This document shows positions 34,225-42,097 of a DNA stretch of 64,000 bases, one piece after another. Location of the stretch: positions 39,582 to 103,581 of the forward strand of contig NZ_JAGGPR010000014.1 in the NCBI RefSeq assembly GCF_018613695.1, given 5' to 3'. The position numbers were made by a program, and so were the translations under genes. The DNA is from Arthrobacter sp. ISL-95. Lineage in GTDB: Bacteria > Actinomycetota > Actinomycetes > Actinomycetales > Micrococcaceae. The stretch's first letter is position 1, and each line of letters starts with the position of its first letter. Under the pieces are notes generated by a model. That model did no database searches and had not been told where the DNA came from. It saw nothing but the letters and a program-made list of their open reading frames with translations.

Positions 34225-35182
34225 GATGAATAACTTCTCTCGAAGATGGTCTGTCATCTGTAGTGCCTGAAAGTCAGGTTGGCGCAGCGACGGCCCGGTA
34301 GGGCCGTACAACCGTCATTGGTCTGCTGCGCCTATGGAAGCTACTTCTTACCTGCTTGGGACTGACGTTGTGATCTGATCCCAAATCGATTTGGGACGAG
34401 TATGTCCGACGCTTCCAAGGCATGTCAATGGCAGCCATGTGCCGTTTGATGACCGGAGTAGTTTTGTAACCGAAAAGAGGCGCCCCCGCGTGATCAGGCG
34501 AGTTGGGAGTCGTCGCCTGGTTGGCCTGCCCACCTCGGTATTCACACCAATGAGCAACAGTGCGCCGGACCCTAGCGACATCATTGGGTGACTTTTGCAC
34601 GGTGAGCTGGAGGCTGGTCACATTTCGTTCGGAAGGCACACACATCAAACGAAACTGGCGGCCGTAAAGGGGTTATGAGAGTCAGCCCAGGGCGAGGCGC
34701 TGAGTTCAGTTCAGGCGCTGAGTGGGGTGAACTTCTACGGCGTCACAGTCGCCCTCAGCGTTACTCCTCCCGGCGATTCTGACGAGTCCGTGACGCGTTG
34801 CTAACGAACGCGCGGGTACTCATCGATAGGATAGAACGAAACTCAAGGTCAGGAAGGCTTGTTGTGGGGAACAACCCGATAAAAGTGATGCCCGGAAAGA
34901 ACACCGGACGGAGTCTATGCGTGCGTTTGCGGTGCCTGCTGTCATTGACTTGACCGTTCGTGGCACCTGAGGAACGAACTTCGCCAGCCGCGTCGCCGAA
35001 CCTATTCGCAGACTGACCCAGCTTTGAAGATTTCCGAGGTCATTCCGCAGTCGTGGCCTGCCCGCGGCATGACGGCGTTTTCCGACTGACTCGGAGACGG
35101 CCTCAACACGCCTGCAATCCACGTACCTGGCCGCAGGCTTCCGCCTCCGGCACCCTCATCCCCATCCCGCATAAAACGAGAA
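34225..35182. other. Long intergenic stretch with no recognisable gene
   Basis: About 950 bases separate the NCS2 gene from the next small gene. Apart from the palindrome at 34379-34396 and a direct repeat AGGCGCTGAGT at 34695-34705 and 34713-34723, I see no supported coding sequence. Open frames here have poor composition and no family features. It could hold decayed genes or a small RNA. Confidence 0.5.
34379..34396. promoter_or_regulatory. Perfect 18-bp palindrome TCCCAAATCGATTTGGGA
   Basis: This palindrome lies about 155 bases upstream of the NCS2 start, centred on ATCGAT. It is probably the operator of the NCS2-deaminase operon. The central CG would suit a LacI-type factor such as the one at 29615, but this link is speculative. 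Confidence 0.6.
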
Positions 35183-35491
35183 ATGAATATGGAACTTCTT
35201 GACGCACACACAGTTGTGATCTCTGCCGTCCTCCTGGTGCACATCACGGGTGTGATGATCGTGGCCGCCTCAGTTGCTGGTCTGGTGATCTCACTCTTCG
35301 TCGTTGTGCTGGCTGTGCACTTCATCCGAACAACGTGGGAATGGACGCAAAACTGGCGTAGCCGGGGCCGCCTCTACGGCAGCTTCAATAAGGTTCTTGG
35401 GTCTTTGAAGGCAGGGGCCCTGGCAGCACGTCCTCTGATAGCCGCGGCACGGCGAAGAATTGGCCGGCTGTCATCGTTCAAGCCTGAGTAG
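35183..35491 (+). CDS. Small membrane protein of unknown function
   Basis: A 102-residue protein has two hydrophobic segments (about 11-27 and 29-48) and a basic, helical C-terminus rich in Arg. I recognise no family. ATG codons at 35183 and 35189 are both possible; the ribosome-binding site is weak. It follows the long non-coding stretch and is convergent with the lipoprotein gene. Confidence 0.5.
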   Translation: MNMELLDAHTVVISAVLLVHITGVMIVAASVAGLVISLFVVVLAVHFIRTTWEWTQNWRSRGRLYGSFNKVLGSLKAGALAARPLIAAARRRIGRLSSFKPE

Positions 35492-35544
35492 GGGCCGGTT
35501 ACGGTTTTAGTCCGCCGCCTAGTAGGTTTACGCAGACACATGCT

Positions 35545-35964
35545 CTAGGGCTGGTCGAGAAAGTAATCCCGGATATCGGAGAGGGATGTCCCGCCTGTGT
35601 AGCCAAGAGCGTCTGACCCTACGGACACTGCGTCATCAGGGGAGAAGATGCTGACCGAGAAGGTCCCCGAGGCCAAGTCCTTGGTCTTCTCCAGCATCGC
35701 CGGAAGGGCTCCCTTCAGGGCTTGGGAGAGCGCGGCCTCGTCGTTACTGGCCCCTACAAGCTTGGCGGTGATGAAGTTTCCAGAGGTGTTCATGTTCACG
35801 TGCACTTGGGCGGCTTGTACCCCAGGCACCGATGTTGCCGCATCCTGCATATCATTGACGAGCCGTTCTGCCTCTGAAGGGCCGCCGCAGGCAATGAGAC
35901 CAAGGACGAGCAACCCGACGACCGAAGTCGAGGCCGCCAGCCGAAAGAATTTACGCAAGATCAC
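35545..35964 (-). CDS. Putative lipoprotein of unknown function
   Basis: A 139-residue secreted protein with a basic N-terminus, hydrophobic core and lipobox LGLIACGG (Cys near 26). The mature part starts PSEAERLVNDMQDAATSVPG and has alternating strands such as AQVHVNMNTSGNFITAKLVG, suggesting a small alpha/beta domain. No family recognised. Similar stand-alone lipoproteins are common in Arthrobacter. Confidence 0.65.
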   Translation of the reverse strand: MILRKFFRLAASTSVVGLLVLGLIACGGPSEAERLVNDMQDAATSVPGVQAAQVHVNMNTSGNFITAKLVGASNDEAALSQALKGALPAMLEKTKDLASGTFSVSIFSPDDAVSVGSDALGYTGGTSLSDIRDYFLDQP

Positions 35965-35979
35965 TGCTTTCGTGGTTAT

Positions 35980-36198
35980 TTGACACAGAAGGCATCAGGG
36001 ACTTCGCCCGCCGTCGATGACCCAACGCAGGCCGCCGGCATTGCACGAAGTACCGCATACCGGTATTTTCCGAGCCTGCAGGGGACCCTGACAGACAACG
36101 AGATCCACCGGCTGGTCTTGTCCATACGGATTGCCATTGGCATCGACCGCCTCAATGCTATGGACCGCCAGCGCCGGGAACAGCGTGCTTCGGGATAG
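35980..36198 (+). pseudogene. TetR-regulator remnant
   Basis: A 72-codon frame contains AAGIARSTAYRYFPSLQG, the recognition helix and start of helix 4 of a TetR-type HTH, but lacks the usual first helix. It then breaks into unrelated sequence (NEIHRLVLSIRIAIGID). It is probably a decayed regulator gene. The in-frame start at 35980 lies between the lipoprotein and hydrolase genes. Confidence 0.5.
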
Positions 36199-36253
36199 AG
36201 GTGCGCGTCGTACCGACTACATCTTCTTCACGCGGAACGGCCATAGTGCCGGG

Positions 36254-37009
36254 TCAGGCGAAGTACTCCGCGAGGATCGGAGCGAGAACAGCGTCGGGAA
36301 CGTCATGCCCGACGCCGGAGAGGACACGCGCCTCAGCGCCAGGTGCGGCGGCCGCGATGGTTCGGGCCACGTCCTCGGCCCACGGGCTGCGGTCACCCGC
36401 CAGTGCCAGAAGTGGTGCTGTGAGGGTACCGAGTTGGCCGCGGGGAATAACTCCGTTGTTGCATAACTGAACATCGATGGGCAGTGTGGCAGCAAAAGCT
36501 TCCATATGCGGCCAGTAGGGGCCTTGCCTCATGGCCTCGACGGCCGGCGCCGGGGTGCCCATCAGTGCCAAAAATCGAACCACCGCTTCCCCGGGCTGGC
36601 CCGAAGCAACCAAGCGTGCGAGCTCCTGGGCAACAGTGAAGCTCGGTCCTTCAGTAAAGGGGACCTCAAAGACCGCTATCCTCTTCATAGCCACCCCGGC
36701 TGCTGCGGCCGCCAGCGCGAGAGCTCCCCCGGAGGAGTCTCCGAAGACAAATGGCGACTGCCCGGTCAAACTGATGACAGCGGCCAGATCGTCCACCTCG
36801 CGTTCGACGCTGTTATCGCCGAGCGGCCCACTGTCGCCCCGACCCCTCCGGTCGTATTCGAAAATTGTGAAACGATCCGAGAGCCGGGCGGTGAGCCCTT
36901 TCTTTGACTGTCGGTCGCAAAAGGCGCCCACGACTACAACCAGGGCGGGACCGTTTCCGTAGCTGTCGACGGCAATAGTGGTTCCGTCCGACGAAATGGT
37001 CTGGTTCAT
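36254..37009 (-). CDS. Alpha/beta hydrolase
   Basis: This 251-residue soluble hydrolase has the nucleophile elbow VFGDSSGGALAL near 85-96, an upstream FEYDRRGRGDSGP, a late Asp in LALAGDRSPWAEDV and the catalytic His in LSGVGHDVPDAV. Natural substrates are unknown. ATG 37009 overlaps the SRPBCC stop by 4 bases, making it the last gene of the ArsR-SRPBCC-hydrolase operon. Confidence 0.85.
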   Translation of the reverse strand: MNQTISSDGTTIAVDSYGNGPALVVVVGAFCDRQSKKGLTARLSDRFTIFEYDRRGRGDSGPLGDNSVEREVDDLAAVISLTGQSPFVFGDSSGGALALAAAAAGVAMKRIAVFEVPFTEGPSFTVAQELARLVASGQPGEAVVRFLALMGTPAPAVEAMRQGPYWPHMEAFAATLPIDVQLCNNGVIPRGQLGTLTAPLLALAGDRSPWAEDVARTIAAAAPGAEARVLSGVGHDVPDAVLAPILAEYFA

Positions 37010-37467
37010 AGTTGTTCCTCTTTCGAAAGATTTAGGAGGTAGGCAGCGAATTTGTCCAGCGTTGTTTTGAACCCTGCTCGATTCCGGGGAAGCCTCACCA
37101 CGGCCGGTACGTTCGTCTGTCGGAGATCCAAGCGCGTTTTTCCTTGGGACAGCGCCGTTAGCGTCACGAAGACGGTCATGCCGGTATGCCCCTCTTGCCA
37201 TACGAGTCGTTCCGGCCTGTCAATCTCGAGAAACACGGAATGGGTTTCATAGACACTTCCATCGGAGTCGCTGACGATGACAGTCTCGAACACGCCTCCA
37301 GGGCGTGGATCAACCCTCATGTGCGCCACCGGAGCACTGGAACCTCGGGGCGCCCAGAAGTGGACAAGATGCTCTGGGGTGATGAGGCAGTCGAAGACCA
37401 GCTCCCGAGGCGCGTCAAACACACGGGAATACTCCAGATCGGCGGCAACAACATCGGGGTCGCTCAT
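37006..37467 (-). CDS. SRPBCC (AHSA1-type) protein
   Basis: This 153-residue START/Bet-v1-like protein shows the AHSA1 start YSRVFDAPRELVFDCLITPE, then HLVHFWAPRG, and the mid strand RPERLVWQEGHTGMTVFVTL. These proteins bind hydrophobic ligands in a deep cavity. The ArsR gene upstream overlaps its start by 4 bases, a very common pairing in actinobacteria. Confidence 0.88.
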   Translation of the reverse strand: MSDPDVVAADLEYSRVFDAPRELVFDCLITPEHLVHFWAPRGSSAPVAHMRVDPRPGGVFETVIVSDSDGSVYETHSVFLEIDRPERLVWQEGHTGMTVFVTLTALSQGKTRLDLRQTNVPAVVRLPRNRAGFKTTLDKFAAYLLNLSKEEQL

Positions 37468-37811
37468 TCGGTGACGTCCTCACTGCCTTGGATTGCCTGA
37501 AGGTGTTCATCAAGCTTGTCGAACCGCTCGTTCCAGAGCCTGCGGTGTTGCTCGATCCACTCCCCGATGTCATCAAGAACCACACGTTCCAGATGGCAGG
37601 GGCGGTACTGCGCACTCCGACTTCTGGAGATGAGTCCGCTGGTTTCCAAGACTTTCAGATGTTTCGAAACCGCCGGGAGGCTCATGGAGAACGGCGCCGC
37701 TAGTTCTGAGACTGTCGCATCGCCGCGGGCCAAAGTCGTCAGAATGGCCCTCCTGGTCGGGTCCGCGAGTGCCGCAAAAGCGGCATCGAGATGTTCAACC
37801 GTCGTGGTCAT
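37464..37811 (-). CDS. ArsR-family regulator
   Basis: This 115-residue winged-helix repressor reads FAALADPTRRAILTTLARGD, then VSELAAPFSMSLPAVSKHLK (HTH, near 35-55) and LISRSRSAQYRPCHL (wing). There is no metal-binding CxC motif, so it is the SdpR/AHSA1-linked type, not an arsenic sensor. ATG 37811 heads the operon, and two overlapping palindromes lie just upstream. Confidence 0.9.
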   Translation of the reverse strand: MTTTVEHLDAAFAALADPTRRAILTTLARGDATVSELAAPFSMSLPAVSKHLKVLETSGLISRSRSAQYRPCHLERVVLDDIGEWIEQHRRLWNERFDKLDEHLQAIQGSEDVTE

Positions 37812-37833
37812 GGCTGGCCTTCCAGAATTGCAT

Positions 37834-37867
37834 TTAACCGATTGTTTAATTAACCATACAGTTAATT
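37834..37867. promoter_or_regulatory. Overlapping ArsR-type operators
   Basis: A near-palindrome TTAACCGATTGTTTAA (37834-37849) is followed, with 2 bases shared, by a perfect 7-bp inverted repeat AATTAAC (37848-37854) and GTTAATT (37861-37867). The AT-rich TTAAC..GTTAA form is typical for ArsR regulators of SRPBCC operons. Confidence 0.65.
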
Positions 37868-37925
37868 GACCTTCTGACAAGAGCAGCCCCGAGGTGGCGA
37901 TCGCGCCTTTCTTGCGGACATCGCC

Positions 37926-38120
37926 GTGGGGGCAGGCGTTGCCGCAGCACCTGCAGCAACTGCCGCTATCCCCGGATTCACCGCATGGCAGTACGTCTCT
38001 TGGGACGCCTGCACGTACTGGCAGGGCCAGTACGCGAAGAAGGGCTACCTTGTGACCGGCTGTGTTTACAGCCAATCCCACAATGGTTACAGCTTCCAGT
38101 ACAAGCGACAGCTCCGCTAG
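37926..38120 (+). CDS. Small secreted-type protein, 5' end doubtful
   Basis: A 64-residue frame from GTG 37926 reads an Ala-rich stretch, AAAPAATAAIPGFTAWQYVS, then a Cys pair in WDACTYWQGQYAKKG and VTGCVYSQS with an aromatic-rich end. It looks like a secreted peptide whose signal sequence is truncated; the upstream frame reaches a stop at 37875 without a good start. It may be a broken gene. Confidence 0.4.
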   Translation: MGAGVAAAPAATAAIPGFTAWQYVSWDACTYWQGQYAKKGYLVTGCVYSQSHNGYSFQYKRQLR

Positions 38121-38234
38121 GGCAGCGTGAGATGTCCTGGGCAGACACAGAACGCACCGGCGCCACAAGTCATACGACGTCAGGCGCGGCCTGTCTCACC
38201 TAAACGTCCAGCATGTAGTGCCCTACATTTCAGA

Positions 38235-38285
38235 CACGAAAAACCCCTCCATTCCGGGCAAAATCGCCGGAATGGAGGGGTTCGT
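38235..38285 (-). terminator. Strong hairpin downstream of tRNA-Thr
   Basis: A 15-bp perfect stem, ACCCCTCCATTCCGG (38243-38257) with CCGGAATGGAGGGGT (38267-38281), has a 9-base loop. It extends outward through CACGAA/TTCGTG. It lies at the 3' end of the minus-strand tRNA gene. Confidence 0.85.
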
Positions 38286-38287
38286 GG

Positions 38288-38361
38288 AGCCCCCTGTCGG
38301 ATTCGAACCGACGACCCCCGCTTTACAAGAGCGGTGCTCTGGCCAACTGAGCTAAGGAGGC
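38288..38361 (-). tRNA. tRNA-Thr (anticodon UGU)
   Basis: The 74-base minus-strand sequence folds into a complete cloverleaf. The acceptor stem pairs GCCUCCU with AGGGGGC (one G-U). The D arm begins at AGCUCAGUUGG. The anticodon stem CCGCU/AGCGG encloses CUUGUAA with anticodon UGU, reading ACA. The T arm is GUCGG-UUCGAAU-CCGAC. No CCA is encoded. Confidence 0.95.
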
Positions 38362-38493
38362 ACGCTTCGGTTACCCGAAGCAAAGCGCGAAAGTGCGCTA
38401 GATAAGGTTAGCCCAGACCATCCCCGTCAACGAAATTCGCGGCTCCACGGCGGCCAAGAACAGCCACTCCAAAGCGACCGCCACAAACAAACA

Positions 38494-38526
38494 GCGGCCC
38501 GCCACCCGCAAAGGGTGACCGGCCGC
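38494..38526 (-). terminator. Terminator of the DsbA-like gene
   Basis: An interrupted stem, GCGGCC..ACCC with GGGT..GGCCGC around GCAAA, begins just past the stop of the DsbA-like gene. No T-run follows. Confidence 0.6.
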
Positions 38527-38546
38527 CGTCGTGAATTCCGCGAGGC

Positions 38547-39425
38547 TTAGCCCTTGGCGCTGACTGCCGTCTGGATCTCGGCGTTCAGGTCGGACTTGCC
38601 GTCCCACTGCTTGCCGTCGATGAACACGGTGGGCGTACCAGTGACGCCGATTGCCGCTGCTTCCTGGGTGGCAACCTTCACCCACGGACGGAACTGCTTG
38701 CTGTCGATGCAGGAGTCGATGTTGGCCGCACCGATTTCGGTGGCCATCTTCTTGAGGTCGTTATCGGAGATGCCCGCTCCACCCTCAGCAGGCTGGCGTT
38801 CGAAGAGCAGGTCGAAGAATTCCGCGTACTTCTCGGGCGAGGAGTTCACTACGCAGGCGGCAGCGTTGGCTGCACGGGATGAGTAGTTGGTGGTGGACTG
38901 GCGGTCAAGGAAGCCCAGGGCGCGGTACTCAACGGAGATCTTGCCTTCGTTGCGAAGGTTCGTGAGGGATTCGCCGTAGGCGGTCTCGAACTGCTTGCAG
39001 ACCGGGCAGATGAAGTCGATGTAGGCGATAACCTTGACGGGCTTGCCGGCCTCGGCCTCGCCGCCCGGAACGGTAACCGTAGCGGGTTTGGTCTCAAGGG
39101 GAGCCGGGACATCGGCCACGTTGACCGTGGCTGGTTCCGATTTCACCACTTCAGTGTTGGCCAGCAGCGTGATGCCGCCATGAACGTTACCGTTGGCTGG
39201 CGTCGGACCCTGATCGGCAACAGCCGAGTTGTTCTGGGAAGTTCCGAAAAACACGAAGGCAATGACGACGATGATTGCCACCACGGCCGCCACGATGCCC
39301 CAGCCGACAAGGAGCTTGTTGCGCTTCTCCTTCTTGATCTGTTCTTCGCGGATTGCTCGCGCTTTCTCCCGCGCCTGGGCGGTCTTTTCGGCCTTGGACA
39401 GGCGTGGTTCGTTTGCGGGGCTCAT
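38547..39425 (-). CDS. Membrane-anchored DsbA-like thioredoxin
   Basis: This 292-residue protein has a charged cytoplasmic N-terminus with a Lys/Glu-rich coil (residues 1-38), one membrane helix (about 41-62), then an extracytoplasmic thioredoxin domain of the DsbA/Thioredoxin_4 type. The redox motif is CPVC (DFICPVCKQFE). The cis-Pro strand TGTPTVFIDGKQW follows near 270. It should introduce or shuffle disulfides in exported proteins. ATG 39425 was chosen because the charged region and anchor begin there. Confidence 0.88.
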   Translation of the reverse strand: MSPANEPRLSKAEKTAQAREKARAIREEQIKKEKRNKLLVGWGIVAAVVAIIVVIAFVFFGTSQNNSAVADQGPTPANGNVHGGITLLANTEVVKSEPATVNVADVPAPLETKPATVTVPGGEAEAGKPVKVIAYIDFICPVCKQFETAYGESLTNLRNEGKISVEYRALGFLDRQSTTNYSSRAANAAACVVNSSPEKYAEFFDLLFERQPAEGGAGISDNDLKKMATEIGAANIDSCIDSKQFRPWVKVATQEAAAIGVTGTPTVFIDGKQWDGKSDLNAEIQTAVSAKG

Positions 39426-39601
39426 CAGTTCCTCGGGGTATTCGACGTCAAAGTGCATAGCTTGGGGCAACGGGGTCAGTTTACGGGAGCAAACTTGAAG
39501 GTTTGCCCCTGCCTTATGACCCGGCTGTTGAACGATCAAGTGCCTGGGATGATTCCGCTAGTAGGCTGGGAGTTGAGTCACAGCAACCCCAGGGAGCATT
39601 A

Positions 39602-41104
39602 ATGCAGGATTTGGCAAGCGAAAAACTCACTACCGAACAAAGCGCCAAGGCTTCTCCAACGAAGAAGCCCACGGCGAGCACGTTCGATTTCATGGTGGTT
39701 TCCAACAGGCTGCCCGTTGATCGGTGCAGCAATGACGGAAACGACGACGGCGGCGATGGCTGGCGTCGCTCCCCCGGCGGCCTCGTCACGGCACTCGCTC
39801 CGATGATGACGAAGTCCGACGGCGCGTGGGTGGGTTGGCATGGCGCCCCTGACGAGACAGTGCGTCCCTTCAGTCACGACGGCATGGACCTGGTCCCGGT
39901 CCAGCTCAGCAGCCACGAAGTGGAAATGTATTACGAGGGCTTTTCCAATGCGACCATTTGGCCGCTGTACCACGATGTCATTGCACCGCCTGAGTTCCAC
40001 CGTACGTGGTGGGATTCGTACCGCCAGGTCAACAAGAAGTTTGCGGACGCCATCATTCGGCATGCCGCCGACAACGCTACGGTCTGGGTCCAGGACTACC
40101 AGCTCCAGCTGGTTCCGCGCATGCTACGCGAGGCCCGGCCGGACCTGAAGATCGGCTTCTTCAACCACATTCCGTTCCCTCCCCCGGAGATCTTCGCGCA
40201 GCTCCCGTGGCGCAAGGAAATCATTGACGGCTTGCTGGGCGCGGACCTTTTGGGCTTCCAACGCCCCAGCGATGCCGGCAATTTCATGCGTTCCGCCCGC
40301 CGGTTCCTGGGTGCCAGCGTCAAACAGCAGCAGGTTCATGTGAAGGGTCCGGACGGCGAAGTCACCCACATCGCCCGGGCACAAGCGTTCCCCATCTCCA
40401 TCGACGTTGACCAGATCCGTGAGCTCGCGGCCAGGCCGGACATCATTGAGCGGGCCAAGCAGATCCGCAGGGACCTGGGTGACCCCAAGACCATCCTGCT
40501 TGGCGTTGACCGGCTGGATTACACCAAGGGAATCGGACACCGGCTCAAAGCCTTTGAGGAACTCCTCCGCGAAGGCAGCATCAAGGTGGAGGACGCCACT
40601 CTGATTCAGGTGGCCAGCCCAAGCCGCGAACGCGTAGAGCAGTACAGGCTTCTGCGCGAGGAAATCGAAGGCACTGTTGGCCACATCAACGGCACTTACG
40701 ACACCATCCAGAACACGGCCGTCCGCTACCTTCATCACAGCTACCCGGTAGAGGAAATGGTGGCGCTGTACCTCGCAGCGGATGTCATGCTCGTCACGGC
40801 CCTGCGCGACGGCATGAACTTGGTGGCGAAGGAATACGTCACCGCCAGGTCGGAGGACGATGGGGCTTTGGTCCTCAGCGAGTTCGCCGGCGCGGCGGAC
40901 CAACTCAAGCAAGCGCTCCTGATCAACCCGCACGACATCGACGGCCTCAAATCCGCCATCCTGCGCGCAGTGAACCTTCCGCCGAAGGAAGCCCGCCGCC
41001 GCATGAAGCTGATGCGCAAGCAGATCCTGGATCACGACGTCGATCATTGGTCAGCTGAATTCCTGGCCGCCTTGGAAGAGAAGGTGGTGCGCGATGACAG
41101 CTGA
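39602..41104 (+). CDS. otsA: Trehalose-6-phosphate synthase OtsA
   Basis: This GT20 enzyme of about 500 residues joins UDP- or GDP-glucose to glucose-6-phosphate. Signatures in order: MVVSNRLPVDR near 30, GAWVGWHG, YEGFSNATIWPLYHD, WVQDYQLQLVPRMLRE, GFFNHIPFPPPEIF, GADLLGFQ, GVDRLDYTKGIGHRLKAFEE and ALRDGMNLVAKEYV. A 30-residue N-terminal extension with low complexity precedes the domain. ATG 39602 has AGGGAG upstream. It overlaps otsB by 11 bases. Confidence 0.95.
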   Translation: MQDLASEKLTTEQSAKASPTKKPTASTFDFMVVSNRLPVDRCSNDGNDDGGDGWRRSPGGLVTALAPMMTKSDGAWVGWHGAPDETVRPFSHDGMDLVPVQLSSHEVEMYYEGFSNATIWPLYHDVIAPPEFHRTWWDSYRQVNKKFADAIIRHAADNATVWVQDYQLQLVPRMLREARPDLKIGFFNHIPFPPPEIFAQLPWRKEIIDGLLGADLLGFQRPSDAGNFMRSARRFLGASVKQQQVHVKGPDGEVTHIARAQAFPISIDVDQIRELAARPDIIERAKQIRRDLGDPKTILLGVDRLDYTKGIGHRLKAFEELLREGSIKVEDATLIQVASPSRERVEQYRLLREEIEGTVGHINGTYDTIQNTAVRYLHHSYPVEEMVALYLAADVMLVTALRDGMNLVAKEYVTARSEDDGALVLSEFAGAADQLKQALLINPHDIDGLKSAILRAVNLPPKEARRRMKLMRKQILDHDVDHWSAEFLAALEEKVVRDDS

Positions 41105-41891
41105 GAAGCTCTCCCTTTCACCGGAATTGCTGGATGCTGTCCGGCGCATTTCCAGCACGGAGCACCTCCTGATTGCCCTCGATTTTGATGGCACCCTGTC
41201 CCCGCTGGTTGATCGCGCGGAGGACGCACGTCCCCTGCCCCGGTCCGCCGCGGCGTTGGAGGCCCTGGCACAACTTCCCCGCACGACGACGGCACTCATC
41301 TCAGGCCGCGCATTGGACAGCCTGCGCCTGGTCGCCTCACCCCCGCCGGGTACGCTGCTGATCGGCAGCCATGGCGCTGAGGTGTGGCTGGGCGAAGGAT
41401 CTTTGGGTTTGGAACTGGACGAGCAGCAGCGCAGCAAACTGGCTGCGGTCCGTGAGGTTCTTGCGGAAATCGTGAATATTGCTCCGGGGACGTTGCTCGA
41501 GGATAAGCCCGCCGGCGTCGTCCTCCACACGAGGATGGCAGACGACGACGTTGCGGAAGACGCCGTCGAGGCCGCAATGCGGGTGCTCCGCGAACACCCG
41601 GGTGTTTACCTGAAAACGGGCAAGCGCGTCCTGGAAACTTCGGTAGTCCATGCGTCAAAGGGCGAGGCTGTGGAGTTCCTCCGCCAAGCAACCGGCGCCA
41701 CGGCCATCTTGTTCGCCGGCGACGACGTCACCGATGAGGATGCGCTGGGCCGGCTGATGGGCGATGACGTAGGCATCAAAGTAGGCTTGGACTTTACCCA
41801 AGCGCAGTATCGGGTGGAAGCGCCCATGCACGTGGCGGAGTTGCTGGAAACCTTGCTGCGCGAGCGACGGCAGGTCACTGCGGGGGCCTAG
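41094..41891 (+). CDS. otsB: Trehalose-6-phosphate phosphatase OtsB
   Basis: This 265-residue HAD-fold phosphatase releases trehalose from trehalose-6-phosphate. It shows LIALDFDGTLSPLVDR near 24 (catalytic Asp-x-Asp), TALISGRALDSLRLV, IGSHGAEVWLG, VVHASKGEAVEFLR with the conserved Lys, and LFAGDDVTDEDAL (Mg2+-binding Asp). It is co-translated with otsA. The pair makes a stress solute and carbon reserve. Confidence 0.95.
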   Translation: MTAEKLSLSPELLDAVRRISSTEHLLIALDFDGTLSPLVDRAEDARPLPRSAAALEALAQLPRTTTALISGRALDSLRLVASPPPGTLLIGSHGAEVWLGEGSLGLELDEQQRSKLAAVREVLAEIVNIAPGTLLEDKPAGVVLHTRMADDDVAEDAVEAAMRVLREHPGVYLKTGKRVLETSVVHASKGEAVEFLRQATGATAILFAGDDVTDEDALGRLMGDDVGIKVGLDFTQAQYRVEAPMHVAELLETLLRERRQVTAGA

Positions 41892-42002
41892 CACGTGACG
41901 AGCACGACATGTGACGTTCGTAACATTTAGGTAGTTAGTCAAAAAGTCTGACATACTCTTGGATGTGATGTGACGCACAGTACCGTGCGGCGTCATGAGA
42001 TC

Positions 42003-42025
42003 CTCCCCGGCCATTGGCCGGGGAG
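42003..42025 (+). terminator. Hairpin between otsB and the ABC ATPase gene
   Basis: A perfect 10-bp stem CTCCCCGGCC/GGCCGGGGAG with a 3-base loop and no T-run. It could end otsAB transcripts or act as an attenuator for the ATPase gene 73 bases further on. A weaker hairpin, TGACGCAC/GTGCGgCGTCA, precedes it at about 41971-41995. Confidence 0.55.
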
Positions 42026-42097
42026 TTCAACTGAAGAAAATGAACCATTCACAACGGATCGTCCGGCACGTACCTGCCGGTGAAGGGATTGATAACT

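Noticed and set aside
34820..35122. 100-residue minus-strand frame in the long intergenic region
   Set aside because: Composition is irregular, no ribosome-binding site is visible and no family is recognisable.
38288..38361. tRNA-Thr as attachment site of an integrated element
   Set aside because: No integrase gene and no second copy of the tRNA 3' end was found nearby.
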